DNA of 64,000 bases, from assembly GCF_029910655.1 (NCBI RefSeq), contig NZ_CP123897.1, positions 5,197,547 through 5,261,546 of the forward strand, in the 5' to 3' direction. Below, piece by piece: positions 1 through 10,311 of this stretch; the stretch's first letter is position 1, and each line of letters opens with the position of its first letter. This DNA comes from Methylomonas sp. UP202 (GTDB taxonomy: Bacteria; Pseudomonadota; Gammaproteobacteria; Methylococcales; Methylomonadaceae). The notes beneath the pieces were generated by a model that had not been told where the DNA came from, did no database searches, and saw nothing but the letters and a program-made list of their open reading frames with translations. The translations under genes were made by a program, and so were the position numbers.

Positions 1-2
1 TG

Positions 3-1112
3 TTAATGCTGGCTTGCTTCAGCCTGCTCGGCGTGGGCTTCATCATGGTCGTGTCCGCCTCGCTACATTTGGGCGTCAAGATGGCGGAAGACATCTCGCA
101 TTTTCCGTTTAAGCAATTGGTGCACATCGCGCTGGGCCTGGGTTTTGCCGCCGCTGTATTGAATGTGCCGATGAAAAGTTGGGAAAAAATGGGCCAGCCG
201 CTGTTCATCGCCGGGCTGGTGCTACTGCTGGTGGTACTGGTGCCGGGCGTCGGCGTCCGCGTCAACGGTAGTATTCGCTGGCTATCGATACTCGGCCTGC
301 GGATTCAGGTTTCCGAAGTGGTCAAATTCATTTCGGTCATTTACATGGCCGGCTATATCACTCGGCACGGCGATCATGTACGACGCTCGATTTTCGGCCT
401 GCTTCGACCGTTGATGCTGTTCTCGGTAGCCTGCATGTTGCTGCTGCTGGAACCGGATTTCGGTTCGGCCGTGGTCATTTTGATCATCGCCATGGGCATG
501 ATGTTTCTGGGCGGCGCGCGTTTGTCGCCTTTCGTCGTACTGGTGGCTTCGGTTTCGATGGCCGCCGCGATGCTGGCCTACACCTCGCCGTATCGCTGGA
601 AGCGGGTGATCAGCTTTCTGGACCCGTGGGAACACGCCAGGGACAGTGGCTATCAGCTGACCCAGGCGCTGATTTCCTTCGGCCGCGGCGAGTTTGCCGG
701 GGTTGGCCTCGGGAACGGTCTGCAAAAACTGTTTTATCTGCCCGAAGCCCACACCGACTTCTTGTTTTCGGTATTGGGCGAGGAACTCGGCTTGTTGGGC
801 GTCATTCTGGTGGTTGGCCTGTTCACGGCGTTGTTGATCCGTGCCTTCGCGATCGGCGAGCAAGCCCAACTCGCCGGCCTGCAGTTCTCCGGCCTGGTGG
901 CTTACGGTCTGGGCATTTGGTTCGGCTTTCAAGCCTTCGTCAACATGGGCGTCAACATGGGCATCCTGCCGACCAAGGGCTTGACCCTACCGCTGATGAG
1001 TTACGGCGGCGGTAGCATGATCGTCATGTGCGGGGCGGTGGCGGTGTTGTTTCGGATTCATTATGAAGTAACCGAACACAACAAGAACAACGTGAAAGGG
1101 CGGCCGGCATGA
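3..1112 (+). CDS. ftsW: FtsW, septal peptidoglycan polymerase (5' truncated by window edge)
   Basis: SEDS-family integral membrane glycosyltransferase that polymerises lipid II at the septum together with PBP3. The 368 visible residues begin inside the first membrane helix and the reading frame is open to the window edge, so the N-terminal cytoplasmic part of the usual ~380-415 residue protein is missing here. Visible hallmarks are the EAHTD loop near residue 245, whose Asp is the presumed catalytic residue, and the C-terminal KGLTLPLMSYGGGS signature. The stop overlaps the start of murG, as in other dcw clusters. RodA is excluded by the dcw context. Confidence 0.97.
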   Translation, partial: LMLACFSLLGVGFIMVVSASLHLGVKMAEDISHFPFKQLVHIALGLGFAAAVLNVPMKSWEKMGQPLFIAGLVLLLVVLVPGVGVRVNGSIRWLSILGLRIQVSEVVKFISVIYMAGYITRHGDHVRRSIFGLLRPLMLFSVACMLLLLEPDFGSAVVILIIAMGMMFLGGARLSPFVVLVASVSMAAAMLAYTSPYRWKRVISFLDPWEHARDSGYQLTQALISFGRGEFAGVGLGNGLQKLFYLPEAHTDFLFSVLGEELGLLGVILVVGLFTALLIRAFAIGEQAQLAGLQFSGLVAYGLGIWFGFQAFVNMGVNMGILPTKGLTLPLMSYGGGSMIVMCGAVAVLFRIHYEVTEHNKNNVKGRPA

Positions 1113-2185
1113 GCGGGCGCATTTTAATCATGGCCGGCGGCACCGGCGGCCACGTCTTCCCAGCATTGGCCGTCGCCCAAGAGTTGCGCGAACGCGGCTG
1201 GCGGGTCAGTTGGCTGGGCACCGAAAAAGGCCTGGAAGCCAAGGTGGTGCCTACTCACGGTTTCGAAATCGATTGGCTGGCCGTGGCCGGCCTACGCGGC
1301 AAGGGCTTGCTCGCTAAGCTGGCCGGCGCCTTGCGTTTACTAAAAGCTTGCGGGCAAGCGCGAACCATCTTGCGGCAACGCCATCCCGACCTGGTTTTAG
1401 GTATGGGCGGGTTTGTCGCCGGTCCGGGTGGTTTGATGGCGAAATGGTTGGGCATCCCGCTGATAATCCACGAACAAAATCGGGTGCCCGGCACGACCAA
1501 CCGCTGGCTAGCCCGTTTGGCGGCCCGCGAGGTATTGGAAGCATTTCCGAACAGCTTCGAAAGTGACGTCGGCGCCATCTGTACCGGCAATCCGCTCAGA
1601 CAGGCTTTCGCCGAAATCGCCGATAAATCCGAATGGACGCCGAGCGCCGGCAGAAATGTCCGGATTCTGGTGCTGGGCGGCAGTCAGGGCGCGAAGGTCT
1701 TGAACGAGACGCTGCCGGACGCCCTGGCCGGCCTGGACAAACTGGACGTCAAACACCAAACCGGCGGCGCCATGCAAGCCGAGGTTGCGGCGCGTTACCG
1801 CGAGTTGGCAATGAACGCCGAAGCGCTAGCCTTTATCGACGACATGGCCGGCGCCTACCAATGGGCGGATCTGATCGTTTGCCGGGCCGGCGCGATGACG
1901 GTCAGCGAAGTGGCCGCATGCGGGCTGCCGGCGATTTTCGTGCCGTTGCCGCACGCGATCGACGACCATCAGAACGCCAACGCTCGCTATTTAACCGAGG
2001 CCGGCGCCGCGTTGCTGCTGCCGCAATCCGAATTGAACGCGCAAAACCTGCGCAAGGCTATCCAACAAGCGATGACCGCATTACCTGAAATGAGCCGCGC
2101 CGCCAAGGCCCTCGCCCGCCCCGACGCCACCCGAACCGTCGCCGACTTGTGCGCCGAGTTGCTTAGCCTAGAGGCCGCGTCATGA
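1109..2185 (+). CDS. murG: MurG, UDP-GlcNAc:lipid I GlcNAc transferase
   Basis: Peripheral inner-membrane GT28 enzyme that adds GlcNAc to lipid I to make lipid II, the last cytoplasmic step of peptidoglycan precursor synthesis. The 358-residue length is normal. The N-terminal glycine loop GGTGGHVFP lies at residues 10-18, and the C-terminal nucleotide-binding half contains LVLGGSQGA and the [10 protein letters not shown] motif. The start ATG overlaps the ftsW stop by 4 nt and the stop overlaps the murC start by 4 nt, which implies translational coupling. Confidence 0.98.
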   Translation: MSGRILIMAGGTGGHVFPALAVAQELRERGWRVSWLGTEKGLEAKVVPTHGFEIDWLAVAGLRGKGLLAKLAGALRLLKACGQARTILRQRHPDLVLGMGGFVAGPGGLMAKWLGIPLIIHEQNRVPGTTNRWLARLAAREVLEAFPNSFESDVGAICTGNPLRQAFAEIADKSEWTPSAGRNVRILVLGGSQGAKVLNETLPDALAGLDKLDVKHQTGGAMQAEVAARYRELAMNAEALAFIDDMAGAYQWADLIVCRAGAMTVSEVAACGLPAIFVPLPHAIDDHQNANARYLTEAGAALLLPQSELNAQNLRKAIQQAMTALPEMSRAAKALARPDATRTVADLCAELLSLEAAS

Positions 2186-3633
2186 ACCGCCCCAGCATTC
2201 CCGCCGCCAATCAGGCGCTCGGCGATATCGACAAAATCCATTTCGTCGGCATCGGCGGCACCGGCATGAGCGGTATCGCCGAAGTGTTGAGCAACCTGGG
2301 CTACAGCGTGTCCGGCTCCGACATCAAGGCGTCGCCGGTGACTGATCGCCTGGCAAGCCTGGGCGTCAAAGTCTATTTCGGCCATCGGGCCGAAAACGTC
2401 GCCGATGTCGATGTCGTGGTCACGTCGACCGCCGTCGACCGTAAAAACCCGGAAATCGTCACGGCTTACGAAAATCGGGTTCCGGTGATTCCGCGCGCGG
2501 AAATGCTGGCCGAACTGATGCGCTTCCGCTTCGGTATCGCCGTCGCCGGCACCCACGGCAAGACCACGACCACCAGTTTGACGACGATGATGCTTGCCGA
2601 GGGCGGCCTGGATCCAACTTTCGTGATCGGCGGGCGCTTGAACAGCGCAGGCGCCAACGCCAAGCTCGGTTTGGGCAAATATCTGGTCGCCGAAGCCGAC
2701 GAAAGCGATGCCTCGTTTTTGTTCCTGCAACCGATGATGGCGATCGTCACCAACATCGACCAGGACCACATGGAAACTTACGGCGGCAGCTACGGCAAAC
2801 TGAAGGAAACCTTCCTGAAGTTCTTGCACCAACTGCCGTTCTACGGGTTGGCGGTGATGTGCATCGACGACCCGGGCGTTTGCGACGTGCTACCTAACGT
2901 GTCCAAACCGGTGAAAACTTACGGCGTCAGCAGCTACGCCGACGTGCGAGCGGTCGACATCCAGCAAGATGGCCTACGCACCCACTTCACGGTACTGCGC
3001 TGGGGCAATTTGCCGGCGTTGCAAGTCACGCTGAATTTGCCCGGCTGGCACAACATGCTGAACGCGCTGGCGGCGACCACGATCGCCACCGCGCTGGGCG
3101 TGGCCGACGAGGCCATCGTCAAAAGTCTGGCCGAATTCAAGGGCGTAGGTCGGCGGTTTCAAATCAACGGCGACATCGAATTTGCCGGCGGCAAGCTGAC
3201 GCTGGTCGACGACTACGGTCATCACCCGCGCGAATTGGCCGCGACCTTGGAAGCTCTGCGCCAAGCCTGGCCGACACGCCGCAAAGTGGTGGTATTTCAA
3301 CCGCACCGCTATACCCGCACCCGCGATCTGTTCGAGGATTTTGTCGAAGTCTTGTCCGGCGTCGACGTGCTGATCTTGCTGGATGTCTATTCCGCCGGGG
3401 AAGCGCCGATCACGGGCGCCGACGGCAAGGCTCTGAGCCGTTCGATCCGAACCCGCGGTCAGGTCGATCCGGTGTTCGTGCAAAACCGCGAGGACTTGCC
3501 GACGATATTGGCCGGTATCGTTGCCAAGGATGATGTGATTTTGACGATGGGCGCCGGCAACGTCGGCCAGATCGCCGCCGATCTGCCGCAAAAACTGGCC
3601 GAGGCGCTGGCCTCCCAGAGGCTGGCGACATGA
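2182..3633 (+). CDS. murC: MurC, UDP-N-acetylmuramate--L-alanine ligase
   Basis: Cytoplasmic ATP-dependent Mur ligase that adds the first stem residue, L-Ala, to UDP-MurNAc. The 483 residues follow the standard three-domain plan: a Rossmann start with [14 protein letters not shown], a central ATPase domain with the P-loop GTHGKTTT near residue 122, and a C-terminal domain with DDYGHHPRE. It overlaps murG and murB by 4 nt each and sits in the fixed dcw order. Confidence 0.98.
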   Translation: MNRPSIPAANQALGDIDKIHFVGIGGTGMSGIAEVLSNLGYSVSGSDIKASPVTDRLASLGVKVYFGHRAENVADVDVVVTSTAVDRKNPEIVTAYENRVPVIPRAEMLAELMRFRFGIAVAGTHGKTTTTSLTTMMLAEGGLDPTFVIGGRLNSAGANAKLGLGKYLVAEADESDASFLFLQPMMAIVTNIDQDHMETYGGSYGKLKETFLKFLHQLPFYGLAVMCIDDPGVCDVLPNVSKPVKTYGVSSYADVRAVDIQQDGLRTHFTVLRWGNLPALQVTLNLPGWHNMLNALAATTIATALGVADEAIVKSLAEFKGVGRRFQINGDIEFAGGKLTLVDDYGHHPRELAATLEALRQAWPTRRKVVVFQPHRYTRTRDLFEDFVEVLSGVDVLILLDVYSAGEAPITGADGKALSRSIRTRGQVDPVFVQNREDLPTILAGIVAKDDVILTMGAGNVGQIAADLPQKLAEALASQRLAT

Positions 3634-4520
3634 TGGCTACCGCGACCTGGAAAGGCACTTTGCTGACCGACGAGCCGCTGGCCAAGTACACCAGTTGGCG
3701 GGTCGGCGGCCCTGCCGAGCGCCTGTATGTACCAGAAAACAAAGCCGACCTGATCGCGTTCATCGCCGAGTTGCCGGTCGAAGAACCCTTGTATTGGTTG
3801 GGGCTGGGCAGCAATCTTTTGGTGCGCGACGGCGGTGTCAAAGGCACGGTGGTCCACACCCGGAATCGATTGAAAGACCTGTATTTGCTCGATTCCGAAC
3901 GCGTCTACGTCGAAGCCGGCGTGCCCTGTGCCCACGTCGCCCGGTTTTGCAGCGATCTGGGGCTGGTCGGCGCCGAGTTTTTGGCCGGGATTCCCGGCAC
4001 GATGGGCGGTGCATTGCGGATGAACGCCGGTGCCTTCGGCGGCGAAACCTGGCGTATCGTCGATAAAGTGGAAACGATCAACCGCGCCGGCGCCGTCGCG
4101 TTGCGCAATCACGGCGAATTCGAAGTGGCCTACCGCTCGGTGCAAGGCCTGAGAGACGAATGGTTTTTATCGGCCCAATTGCTGTTGCGTAAGGGCGATA
4201 GCGAAGCCAGTCAGCAACACATCAAGAGTTTGCTGGAAAAACGCAACGCCAGCCAGCCGACCAACAAGCCCACCTGCGGCTCGGTGTTCAAAAACCCGCC
4301 CGGCGATTACGCGGCGCGGCTGATCGAAGCCTGCGGCCTGAAAGGCTACGCGGTCGGCGGCGCGGTGGTCTCGGAGAAGCACGCCAATTTTATCGAAAAC
4401 AGCGGCAAGGCCAGTTCGGCGGACATAGAAACGCTGATCGAACTGATCCAAAACCGGGTACAGGCGCAATTCGGCGTTGCGCTGGAAACCGAAGTTTGCC
4501 GGATAGGTGAGAAACAATGA
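3630..4520 (+). CDS. murB: MurB, UDP-N-acetylenolpyruvoylglucosamine reductase
   Basis: FAD- and NADPH-dependent reductase that turns enolpyruvyl-UDP-GlcNAc into UDP-MurNAc. At 296 residues it is shorter than the E. coli enzyme (about 340) and looks like the type II form that lacks the extra Tyr loop. FAD-binding motifs [12 protein letters not shown] and [18 protein letters not shown] are present, as are the catalytic Ser context CGSVFKNP and the C-terminal Glu context LETEV. Two ATG codons lie in a row at the start; the first overlaps the murC stop. Confidence 0.97.
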   Translation: MMATATWKGTLLTDEPLAKYTSWRVGGPAERLYVPENKADLIAFIAELPVEEPLYWLGLGSNLLVRDGGVKGTVVHTRNRLKDLYLLDSERVYVEAGVPCAHVARFCSDLGLVGAEFLAGIPGTMGGALRMNAGAFGGETWRIVDKVETINRAGAVALRNHGEFEVAYRSVQGLRDEWFLSAQLLLRKGDSEASQQHIKSLLEKRNASQPTNKPTCGSVFKNPPGDYAARLIEACGLKGYAVGGAVVSEKHANFIENSGKASSADIETLIELIQNRVQAQFGVALETEVCRIGEKQ

Positions 4521-5467
4521 AACCCTTGCAAATCAAAAATCCGAGCGAATTCGGCAAGGTCGCGGTGTTGCTGGGCGGCACCGCCGCCGAGCGGGAAGTG
4601 TCGCTGAACAGCGGTAATGCGGTTTACCAGGCGTTGAAAGCCGGCGGCGTCGACGCCGTGGCGATCGATGTCACCGCCAGCCCGATCGACGCGTTGGCGG
4701 GTCAGCGCTTCGACCGAGTTTTTAACGTGATCCACGGCCGCGGGGGCGAGGACGGCGTGTTGCAAGCGGTGCTGGAAGCATTGGGATTGCCGTATACCGG
4801 TTCCGGCGTGCTGGCCTCGGCGTTGGCGATGGACAAACTGCGCACCAAATTGTGCTGGCAAGGCGCCGGTCTACCCACGCCGCGCTGGTTTTTGCTGACC
4901 GGCGACCAGGACCTCGACACCTGCATCAATGCGCTGGGTTTTCCGGTCATCGTCAAACCGGCCCAGGAAGGCTCCAGCATCGGCATGAGCAAGGCCCACA
5001 ATCGTGAAGAACTGGCTGCCGCGCTGAAACTGGCCAGCCAATACCGCTGCGATGTGTACGCCGAACAATGGATACAAGGCCAGGAATACACGATAGGCAT
5101 GCTAAACGGCGAGGCGCTGCCGGCGATCCGTCTGGAAACGCCGCACACTTTTTACGATTTCGACGCCAAATACCGCGCCAACACCACTCAATATCACTGC
5201 CCTTGCGGCTTGGACAATGAACGGGAAAAAGAACTGCAAGCCCTGGCATTGAAAGCCTGTCAGACCGTCAGCGTCAGCGGCTGGGGCCGGGTCGATGCCT
5301 TCATCGACGACAGCGGCCGGCTGCAATTGATCGAAGTCAATACCGTGCCGGGCATGACCGACCACAGCTTGGTACCGATGGCGGCCAAGGCGGTGGGCAT
5401 CGATTTCCAAGAACTGGTCTGGCGAATTTTGGAAACCAGTATGGTGGCGAGCGGTGATCAGGCTTAG
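4517..5467 (+). CDS. ddl: D-alanine--D-alanine ligase
   Basis: ATP-grasp enzyme that makes the D-Ala-D-Ala dipeptide for MurF. The 316 residues include the N-terminal VLLGGTAAEREVSLNSG segment with the D-Ala-contacting Glu, the central VKPAQEGSSIGMSK ATP-grasp loop, and the C-terminal LIEVNTVPGMT metal-binding segment. Its place between murB and ftsQ matches ddlB of E. coli. The stop overlaps the GTG start of ftsQ by 14 nt. Confidence 0.97.
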   Translation: MKPLQIKNPSEFGKVAVLLGGTAAEREVSLNSGNAVYQALKAGGVDAVAIDVTASPIDALAGQRFDRVFNVIHGRGGEDGVLQAVLEALGLPYTGSGVLASALAMDKLRTKLCWQGAGLPTPRWFLLTGDQDLDTCINALGFPVIVKPAQEGSSIGMSKAHNREELAAALKLASQYRCDVYAEQWIQGQEYTIGMLNGEALPAIRLETPHTFYDFDAKYRANTTQYHCPCGLDNEREKELQALALKACQTVSVSGWGRVDAFIDDSGRLQLIEVNTVPGMTDHSLVPMAAKAVGIDFQELVWRILETSMVASGDQA

Positions 5468-6197
5468 GACTTTATTGCTCGCGGCCTTGCTGTGCGGCGG
5501 CGGTTGGTGGGGCTGGCAAAAAGTCAGTACCGGCATGCTGCGCAACCAGCCGATCCGCTACGTGAAGATCGAGGGCGCCTTTCAATATACCGATAAGGAG
5601 CGCCTGAAACAGGTGTTGGCGCCGCAAATGAAGCTGGGTTATTACCATGCCGATATGCAGGCGGTGCATCAGGCCATTAAGGATTTGCCGCTGGTGGACA
5701 AGGTGGACGTCAAGCGGGTCTGGCCGGACGCGGTGCATATCAAAATCGTCGAGCACAAGCCGGTGGTTCGCTGGGGAAGCAATGCTTTGCTGAACAAGCA
5801 GGGCGATGTGCTGACCCCGGACAATATCGAACCGTTTCGGCATCTGCCTTTGATTACCGGTCCGTCCGGTCAAGAGAAGAAACTGCTGGAAATCATGAAG
5901 GGCGTTTATATCGTCTTGAAGGATAAATCGTTGCAGCTGGCGGAGTTTCACGTCAACGAGCGGCGCGCCTGGCGGCTCAAGTTGGCCAGCGGCTTGGAAA
6001 TGCAGTTGGGCCGCAAGGCGCCGCTGGAAAACATGCAACGCTTTTTAAAAACGATGGATTTGTTGGGCGCCGAGCAAGTGGCCATGATGGCCAGCGTCGA
6101 TACCCGCTATCCGAACGGATACGCGGTGACCTGGAAACCGGAAGTGGCTGCCATCGATTGGAAAGCCATTGTGGAAAAGAATAAGAACTTGATTTAA
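5454..6197 (+). CDS. ftsQ: FtsQ, divisome membrane protein
   Basis: Bitopic inner-membrane protein that links early and late division proteins through FtsB and FtsL. One membrane helix (about residues 5-20) is followed by a POTRA-type domain starting near IRYVKIEGAFQYTD and then the FtsQ beta domain. The start is GTG inside the ddl reading frame, giving a 14-nt overlap; no better ATG follows before the membrane helix. Length of 247 residues is normal. Confidence 0.95.
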   Translation: MIRLRTLLLAALLCGGGWWGWQKVSTGMLRNQPIRYVKIEGAFQYTDKERLKQVLAPQMKLGYYHADMQAVHQAIKDLPLVDKVDVKRVWPDAVHIKIVEHKPVVRWGSNALLNKQGDVLTPDNIEPFRHLPLITGPSGQEKKLLEIMKGVYIVLKDKSLQLAEFHVNERRAWRLKLASGLEMQLGRKAPLENMQRFLKTMDLLGAEQVAMMASVDTRYPNGYAVTWKPEVAAIDWKAIVEKNKNLI

Positions 6198-6218
6198 ACG
6201 CTTACAGAGCAAACGAAA

Positions 6219-7445
6219 ATGGCCAAAAAGACAGATCGAAATATTTTAGTGGGGCTGGACATCGGCACGTCCAAGGTCGCGGCCATCGTCGGCGAGTACC
6301 GGGGCGGCGATGAAATCGAAATCATCGGCATCGGCACGGCACCGTCCAAGGGCCTTAAAAAAGGCATCGTCGTCAATCTGGAATCGACCGTGCACTCGAT
6401 CCAGCGCGCGGTGGAGGAAGCCGAGCTGATGGCCGGCTGCCAAATCAAATCGGTGTTCGCCGGGATTGCTGGCAGCCATATCAAAAGTCTGAATTCGCAC
6501 GGCATCGTCGCAATCAAGGAAAAGGAAGTCACCCAGCACGACATCGACCGGGTGATCGATTCGGCCCGGGCGGTGGCGATTCCTGCCGATCAGAAAATCC
6601 TGCACATCCTGCCGCAGGAGTTTGTGATCGACCAGCAGGAAGGCATCAAGGAGCCGATCGGCATGTCCGGCATCCGTTTGGAAGCCAAGGTACATATGGT
6701 GACCAGCAGCGTCAGCGCCGAACAAAACATCGTCAAATGCATCCGCAAGTGCGGTTTGGACGTCGACGACATCGTGCTGGAACAACTGGCCTCGTGCTCG
6801 GCGGTACTGACCGACGACGAAAAGGATTTGGGCGTGTGTTTGATCGACATCGGCGGCGGCACCACCGACCTGGCGATTTTTTCGGAAGGCGCGATCAAGC
6901 ACACCGCTGTGATCCCGATCGCCGGCGACCAGGTCACCAACGACATTGCGGTCGCACTACGTACGCCGACCAAGAACGCCGAGGACATCAAGCGCCAGTT
7001 CGCCTGCGCGCTGACCCAACTGGCCGATCCGCAACAAACGATAGACGTGCCGAGCATCGGCGACCGCGAGCCGCGCAAGATCTCGGCGCAAAATCTGGCC
7101 GAGATCGTCGAGCCGCGCTACGAGGAATTGATGCTGTTGGTGCAGGCCGAACTGCGCCGCAGCGGTTACGAAGATTTGATCGCCGCCGGCATGGTCATCA
7201 CCGGCGGCAGTTCGCAAGTGAAGGGTTTGACGGAGTTGGCGGAGGAGATATTCCACATGCCGGTCCGCATGGGTGTTCCGCTGCACGTGTCGGGATTGAC
7301 CGATGTGGCGGAAAACCCGATTTATTCGACCGCGGTAGGCTTGCTGCTATACGGCAAGGACCATCATGGCCGGGCGTTGGGGTTGAACGAAGAAGGTCTG
7401 GATTTGTTTTCGAAAATCAAAAGCTGGTTTCAAGGTAATTTTTAA
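6219..7445 (+). CDS. ftsA: FtsA, actin-like tether of the Z ring
   Basis: Cytoplasmic actin-fold ATPase that anchors FtsZ to the membrane and recruits later division proteins. The 408 residues show the N-terminal VGLDIGTSKVAAIVGE phosphate loop, the IDIGGGTTDLAIF loop in the middle, and a basic amphipathic C-terminus (FSKIKSWFQGNF) that should insert in the membrane. It lies 21 nt after ftsQ and 23 nt before ftsZ. Confidence 0.98.
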   Translation: MAKKTDRNILVGLDIGTSKVAAIVGEYRGGDEIEIIGIGTAPSKGLKKGIVVNLESTVHSIQRAVEEAELMAGCQIKSVFAGIAGSHIKSLNSHGIVAIKEKEVTQHDIDRVIDSARAVAIPADQKILHILPQEFVIDQQEGIKEPIGMSGIRLEAKVHMVTSSVSAEQNIVKCIRKCGLDVDDIVLEQLASCSAVLTDDEKDLGVCLIDIGGGTTDLAIFSEGAIKHTAVIPIAGDQVTNDIAVALRTPTKNAEDIKRQFACALTQLADPQQTIDVPSIGDREPRKISAQNLAEIVEPRYEELMLLVQAELRRSGYEDLIAAGMVITGGSSQVKGLTELAEEIFHMPVRMGVPLHVSGLTDVAENPIYSTAVGLLLYGKDHHGRALGLNEEGLDLFSKIKSWFQGNF

Positions 7446-7468
7446 TTGTTTGTCTGGAGGGCGTAAAA

Positions 7469-8626
7469 ATGAAATATGAATTATTGGACAGTAGCGGCAC
7501 GGCGGTTATCAAAGTCATCGGCGTCGGCGGCGGCGGCGGCAACGCCGTCAATCACATGGTGGAAACCGGCATCGACGGCGTGCAATTCATTTGCGCGAAT
7601 ACCGATGCCCAAGCCCTGAGACAAATGAGCGTGGATACCATCGTGCAACTCGGCGTGGAACTGACCAAGGGTCTGGGCGCCGGCACCCGGCCGGAAGTCG
7701 GCCGCGCCGCCGCCGAGGAAACCCGCGAGCGTATTCGCGAAGTCATGGACGGCGCCGACATGGTGTTCTTGACCGCCGGCATGGGCGGCGGCACCGGCAC
7801 CGGCGCGATCTCGGTCTTCGCCGAAGTCGCCAAGGAACTGGGCGTGTTGACCGTGGCGGTGGTCTCCAAACCCTTCGACTTCGAAGGCACCAAAAAGAAA
7901 GCGGTTGCCGAGTCCGGCTTGCGCGACCTGGAAAAACTGGTCGATTCGTTGATCATTATCCCTAACCAAAAACTGCTGCCGACACTGGGCAATAACCGTT
8001 CGCTGGTCGATTCGTTCCGGGTCGCCAACGACGTGCTGCTGGACGCGGTACAAGGCATCACCGAGCTGATCACCCATCCGGGTCTGATGAACGTGGACTT
8101 CGCCGACGTCCGCACCGTAATGTCCAACATGGGTAGCGCGATCATGGGTACCGGCGTCGCCAGCGGCGAAAACCGTGCCCGTCTGGCCGCCGAAAAAGCC
8201 ATCGCCTGCCCGCTCTTGGAAGACATCAACCTGCAAGGCGCGCGCGGCATTCTGGTTAACGTCACGTCCAACGGCGATCTGGGCTTGAACGAGTTCGACG
8301 AAATCGGCAGCATCATGCATGCCTTCGCGTCCGACGATGCCGACATCAAAATCGGCATGGCGGTCAATCCGGCCATGGGTACCGAAGTTAAGGTCACCGT
8401 CGTCGCCACCGGGATGGGCGAAAAAGTCAAGGCGGCCGCGCCGATCAGTCTGGTCAAGAAAGTGGCGGCCGGCGAAGTCGATTACGGTCAATTGGAAAAA
8501 CCGACCGTGATCCGCCAACAAAAACAGGAATCGGTCCGCGAATCGCGATTCGGCGCTCAACCGCGCAACGATGTCGATCTGGATTACTTGGACGTGCCGG
8601 CCTTTTTGAGACGCCAGGCCGACTAA
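7469..8626 (+). CDS. ftsZ: FtsZ, tubulin-like division GTPase
   Basis: Polymerising GTPase that forms the Z ring. The tubulin signature GMGGGTGTG lies at residues 104-112 and the T7 synergy region includes NVDFADVR. The C-terminal conserved peptide LDYLDVPAFLRRQ, the docking site for FtsA, ZipA and MinC, ends the 385-residue protein after a short charged linker. A GGAGG-like Shine-Dalgarno lies just before the ATG. It is the last gene of the overlapped cluster. Confidence 0.99.
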   Translation: MKYELLDSSGTAVIKVIGVGGGGGNAVNHMVETGIDGVQFICANTDAQALRQMSVDTIVQLGVELTKGLGAGTRPEVGRAAAEETRERIREVMDGADMVFLTAGMGGGTGTGAISVFAEVAKELGVLTVAVVSKPFDFEGTKKKAVAESGLRDLEKLVDSLIIIPNQKLLPTLGNNRSLVDSFRVANDVLLDAVQGITELITHPGLMNVDFADVRTVMSNMGSAIMGTGVASGENRARLAAEKAIACPLLEDINLQGARGILVNVTSNGDLGLNEFDEIGSIMHAFASDDADIKIGMAVNPAMGTEVKVTVVATGMGEKVKAAAPISLVKKVAAGEVDYGQLEKPTVIRQQKQESVRESRFGAQPRNDVDLDYLDVPAFLRRQAD

Positions 8627-8731
8627 GCAACGCCGGCTTTGCCATGAGGCGACCGGACCGGGGCCAGGGGAGAGCTATCGCATAAACTGTGGTAGACTCC
8701 CCGCTTTGTTTTACCTTTTTATCGGCACTTC

Positions 8732-9658
8732 ATGATTAAACAGCGTACCTTAAAAAACACCATCCGGGCCACCGGCGTGGGTTTGCACACCGGCGACAAG
8801 GTCTATCTGACTCTGCATCCTTCCGATCCGGACACCGGCATCCGCTTCCGCCGGGTCGATCTGGACCAACCGGTGACAATTTCCGCCCGCCCGGAGAATG
8901 TCGGCGAAACCAAATTGTCGACGACGCTGGTACGCGACGGCGTTAAAGTATCCACGGTCGAGCACCTGCTGTCCGCCCTGGCCGGTCTGGGCATCGATAA
9001 CGCGATCATCGACGTCAGCGCCGCCGAAGTACCGATCATGGACGGCAGCGCCGGTCCCTTCGTGTTTTTGTTGCAATCCGCCGGCGTGGTCGAACAGGAC
9101 GTGCCCAAGCAATACATTCGCATCAAGCGGGCGATTCGGGTCGAGGAAGGCGATAAATGGGCGGCCTTCGAACCCTTCGAAGGCTTCAAGGTGACATTCA
9201 CGATCGATTTCGAGCACCCGGCGTTTTCCGAACACTTGAAAACGGCGGTGATGGATTTTTCTTCGACCACCTTCGTCAAGGAAGTCAGCCGCGCCCGTAC
9301 CTTCGGCTTCATGAAGGACATCGAATTTCTGCGCGAAAACAATCTGGCGCTGGGCGGCAGTCTGGATAACGCCATCGTCGTCGACGACGATAAAGTGTTG
9401 AACGAAGACGGTCTGCGCTATGCCGACGAATTCGTCAAACACAAAATCCTCGATGCGATCGGCGACCTGTATTTGCTCGGTCACAGCCTGATTGGCGAAT
9501 ACCAAGGCTTCAAGTCCGGTCATGCCTTAAATAATAAATTGTTGTTGAGCCTGCTCAACGACCGAGATGCTTGGGAAATGGTGACTTTCGACAGCGTCGA
9601 GGAAGCGCCGATTTCGTTCATGCACTCCGCTCAGCCATCCGCCCGCGCGGCCGGCTAA
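8732..9658 (+). CDS. lpxC: LpxC, UDP-3-O-acyl-GlcNAc deacetylase
   Basis: Zinc amidase for the committed step of lipid A synthesis. Zinc ligands by family alignment are His78 (STVEHLL), His237 and Asp241 (HKILDAIGD), with the catalytic His at 264 (KSGH). The 308-residue length is normal. The 105-nt gap after ftsZ contains a possible extended -10 element (TGGTAGACT, about 8689-8697), so it may have its own promoter, as in other gammaproteobacteria. Confidence 0.98.
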   Translation: MIKQRTLKNTIRATGVGLHTGDKVYLTLHPSDPDTGIRFRRVDLDQPVTISARPENVGETKLSTTLVRDGVKVSTVEHLLSALAGLGIDNAIIDVSAAEVPIMDGSAGPFVFLLQSAGVVEQDVPKQYIRIKRAIRVEEGDKWAAFEPFEGFKVTFTIDFEHPAFSEHLKTAVMDFSSTTFVKEVSRARTFGFMKDIEFLRENNLALGGSLDNAIVVDDDKVLNEDGLRYADEFVKHKILDAIGDLYLLGHSLIGEYQGFKSGHALNNKLLLSLLNDRDAWEMVTFDSVEEAPISFMHSAQPSARAAG

Positions 9659-9679
9659 ATCTCCGCCAATCGGCGGCGG

Positions 9680-10129
9680 TCAGCGCTCGCGCAACCGCCG
9701 CCGCAAGGTCGCTCCCAGGCGGTTTAACGCCGCCGCCAGCTCGTCCCCTTCCGCTCCGTTTTCCGCGGCAATCCGTTCCGCCGTTTCCGGCGTCGGCAAG
9801 TTAGCTCGCCGCACGCGCTCAACCGCCTCGGCTTGCAGTATCCTGAGTTGCACGTCGTTGACCGATTGCCGACCGGCTTGCAGACCCAGCGCCAGTATCG
9901 CGTCCCGAAAAAACCGAATTTGCGATGCCCAGGCCGCGCTATCCACGTACAGCAACAAGCGGTTACCGGACAGCACGGTATGAAGGACATGCCCTGCCAA
10001 GGCTTCCGGCAATACCGCCCTGACTTTAGCCAACAAAGCCTGCTGCTCGCCGAGCCGGGCAAGGCACATCGCCAACGGGCCGATGTCGTATTCGTGAATC
10101 GCTTTAAACGCGGGTGCGGGTTTCTTCAT
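9680..10129 (-). CDS. DUF721/DciA-like protein
   Basis: A 149-residue protein resembling the DciA (DUF721) family, which loads or regulates the replicative helicase DnaB in bacteria without DnaC. The KH-like core is visible around VLHTVLSGNRLLLYVDSAAWASQIRF (residues 48-73, middle of the protein), followed by a short Q/V beta segment and a charged helical tail ending in an Arg-rich stretch. It is convergent with lpxC; DciA-type genes are often neighbours of lpxC or secA. Assignment is by family resemblance only. Confidence 0.75.
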   Translation of the reverse strand: MKKPAPAFKAIHEYDIGPLAMCLARLGEQQALLAKVRAVLPEALAGHVLHTVLSGNRLLLYVDSAAWASQIRFFRDAILALGLQAGRQSVNDVQLRILQAEAVERVRRANLPTPETAERIAAENGAEGDELAAALNRLGATLRRRLRER

Positions 10130-10311
10130 GCCGGCGGATACCTTTTGGAATCATTGGCGGAGATAGTAACCGGCCCGGCGCGATCCGCCAAACCGGCGGA
10201 CAGAATCGAGCTGTCCCAAGCTCGGCGTTATGATACGCTGTCAGCATGAGGGTTGGCCGCCGGTGATGGCCGACCGCCGAACCGAAACCACACGTTCAGG
10301 AGATTCGAATC

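Noticed and set aside
7481..8560. Long open frame antisense to ftsZ (359 codons)
   Set aside because: High-GC shadow of a strongly conserved gene; His/Asp/Gly-rich, no family resemblance. The same applies to the other long antisense frames over murC, ftsA and the glucan synthase.
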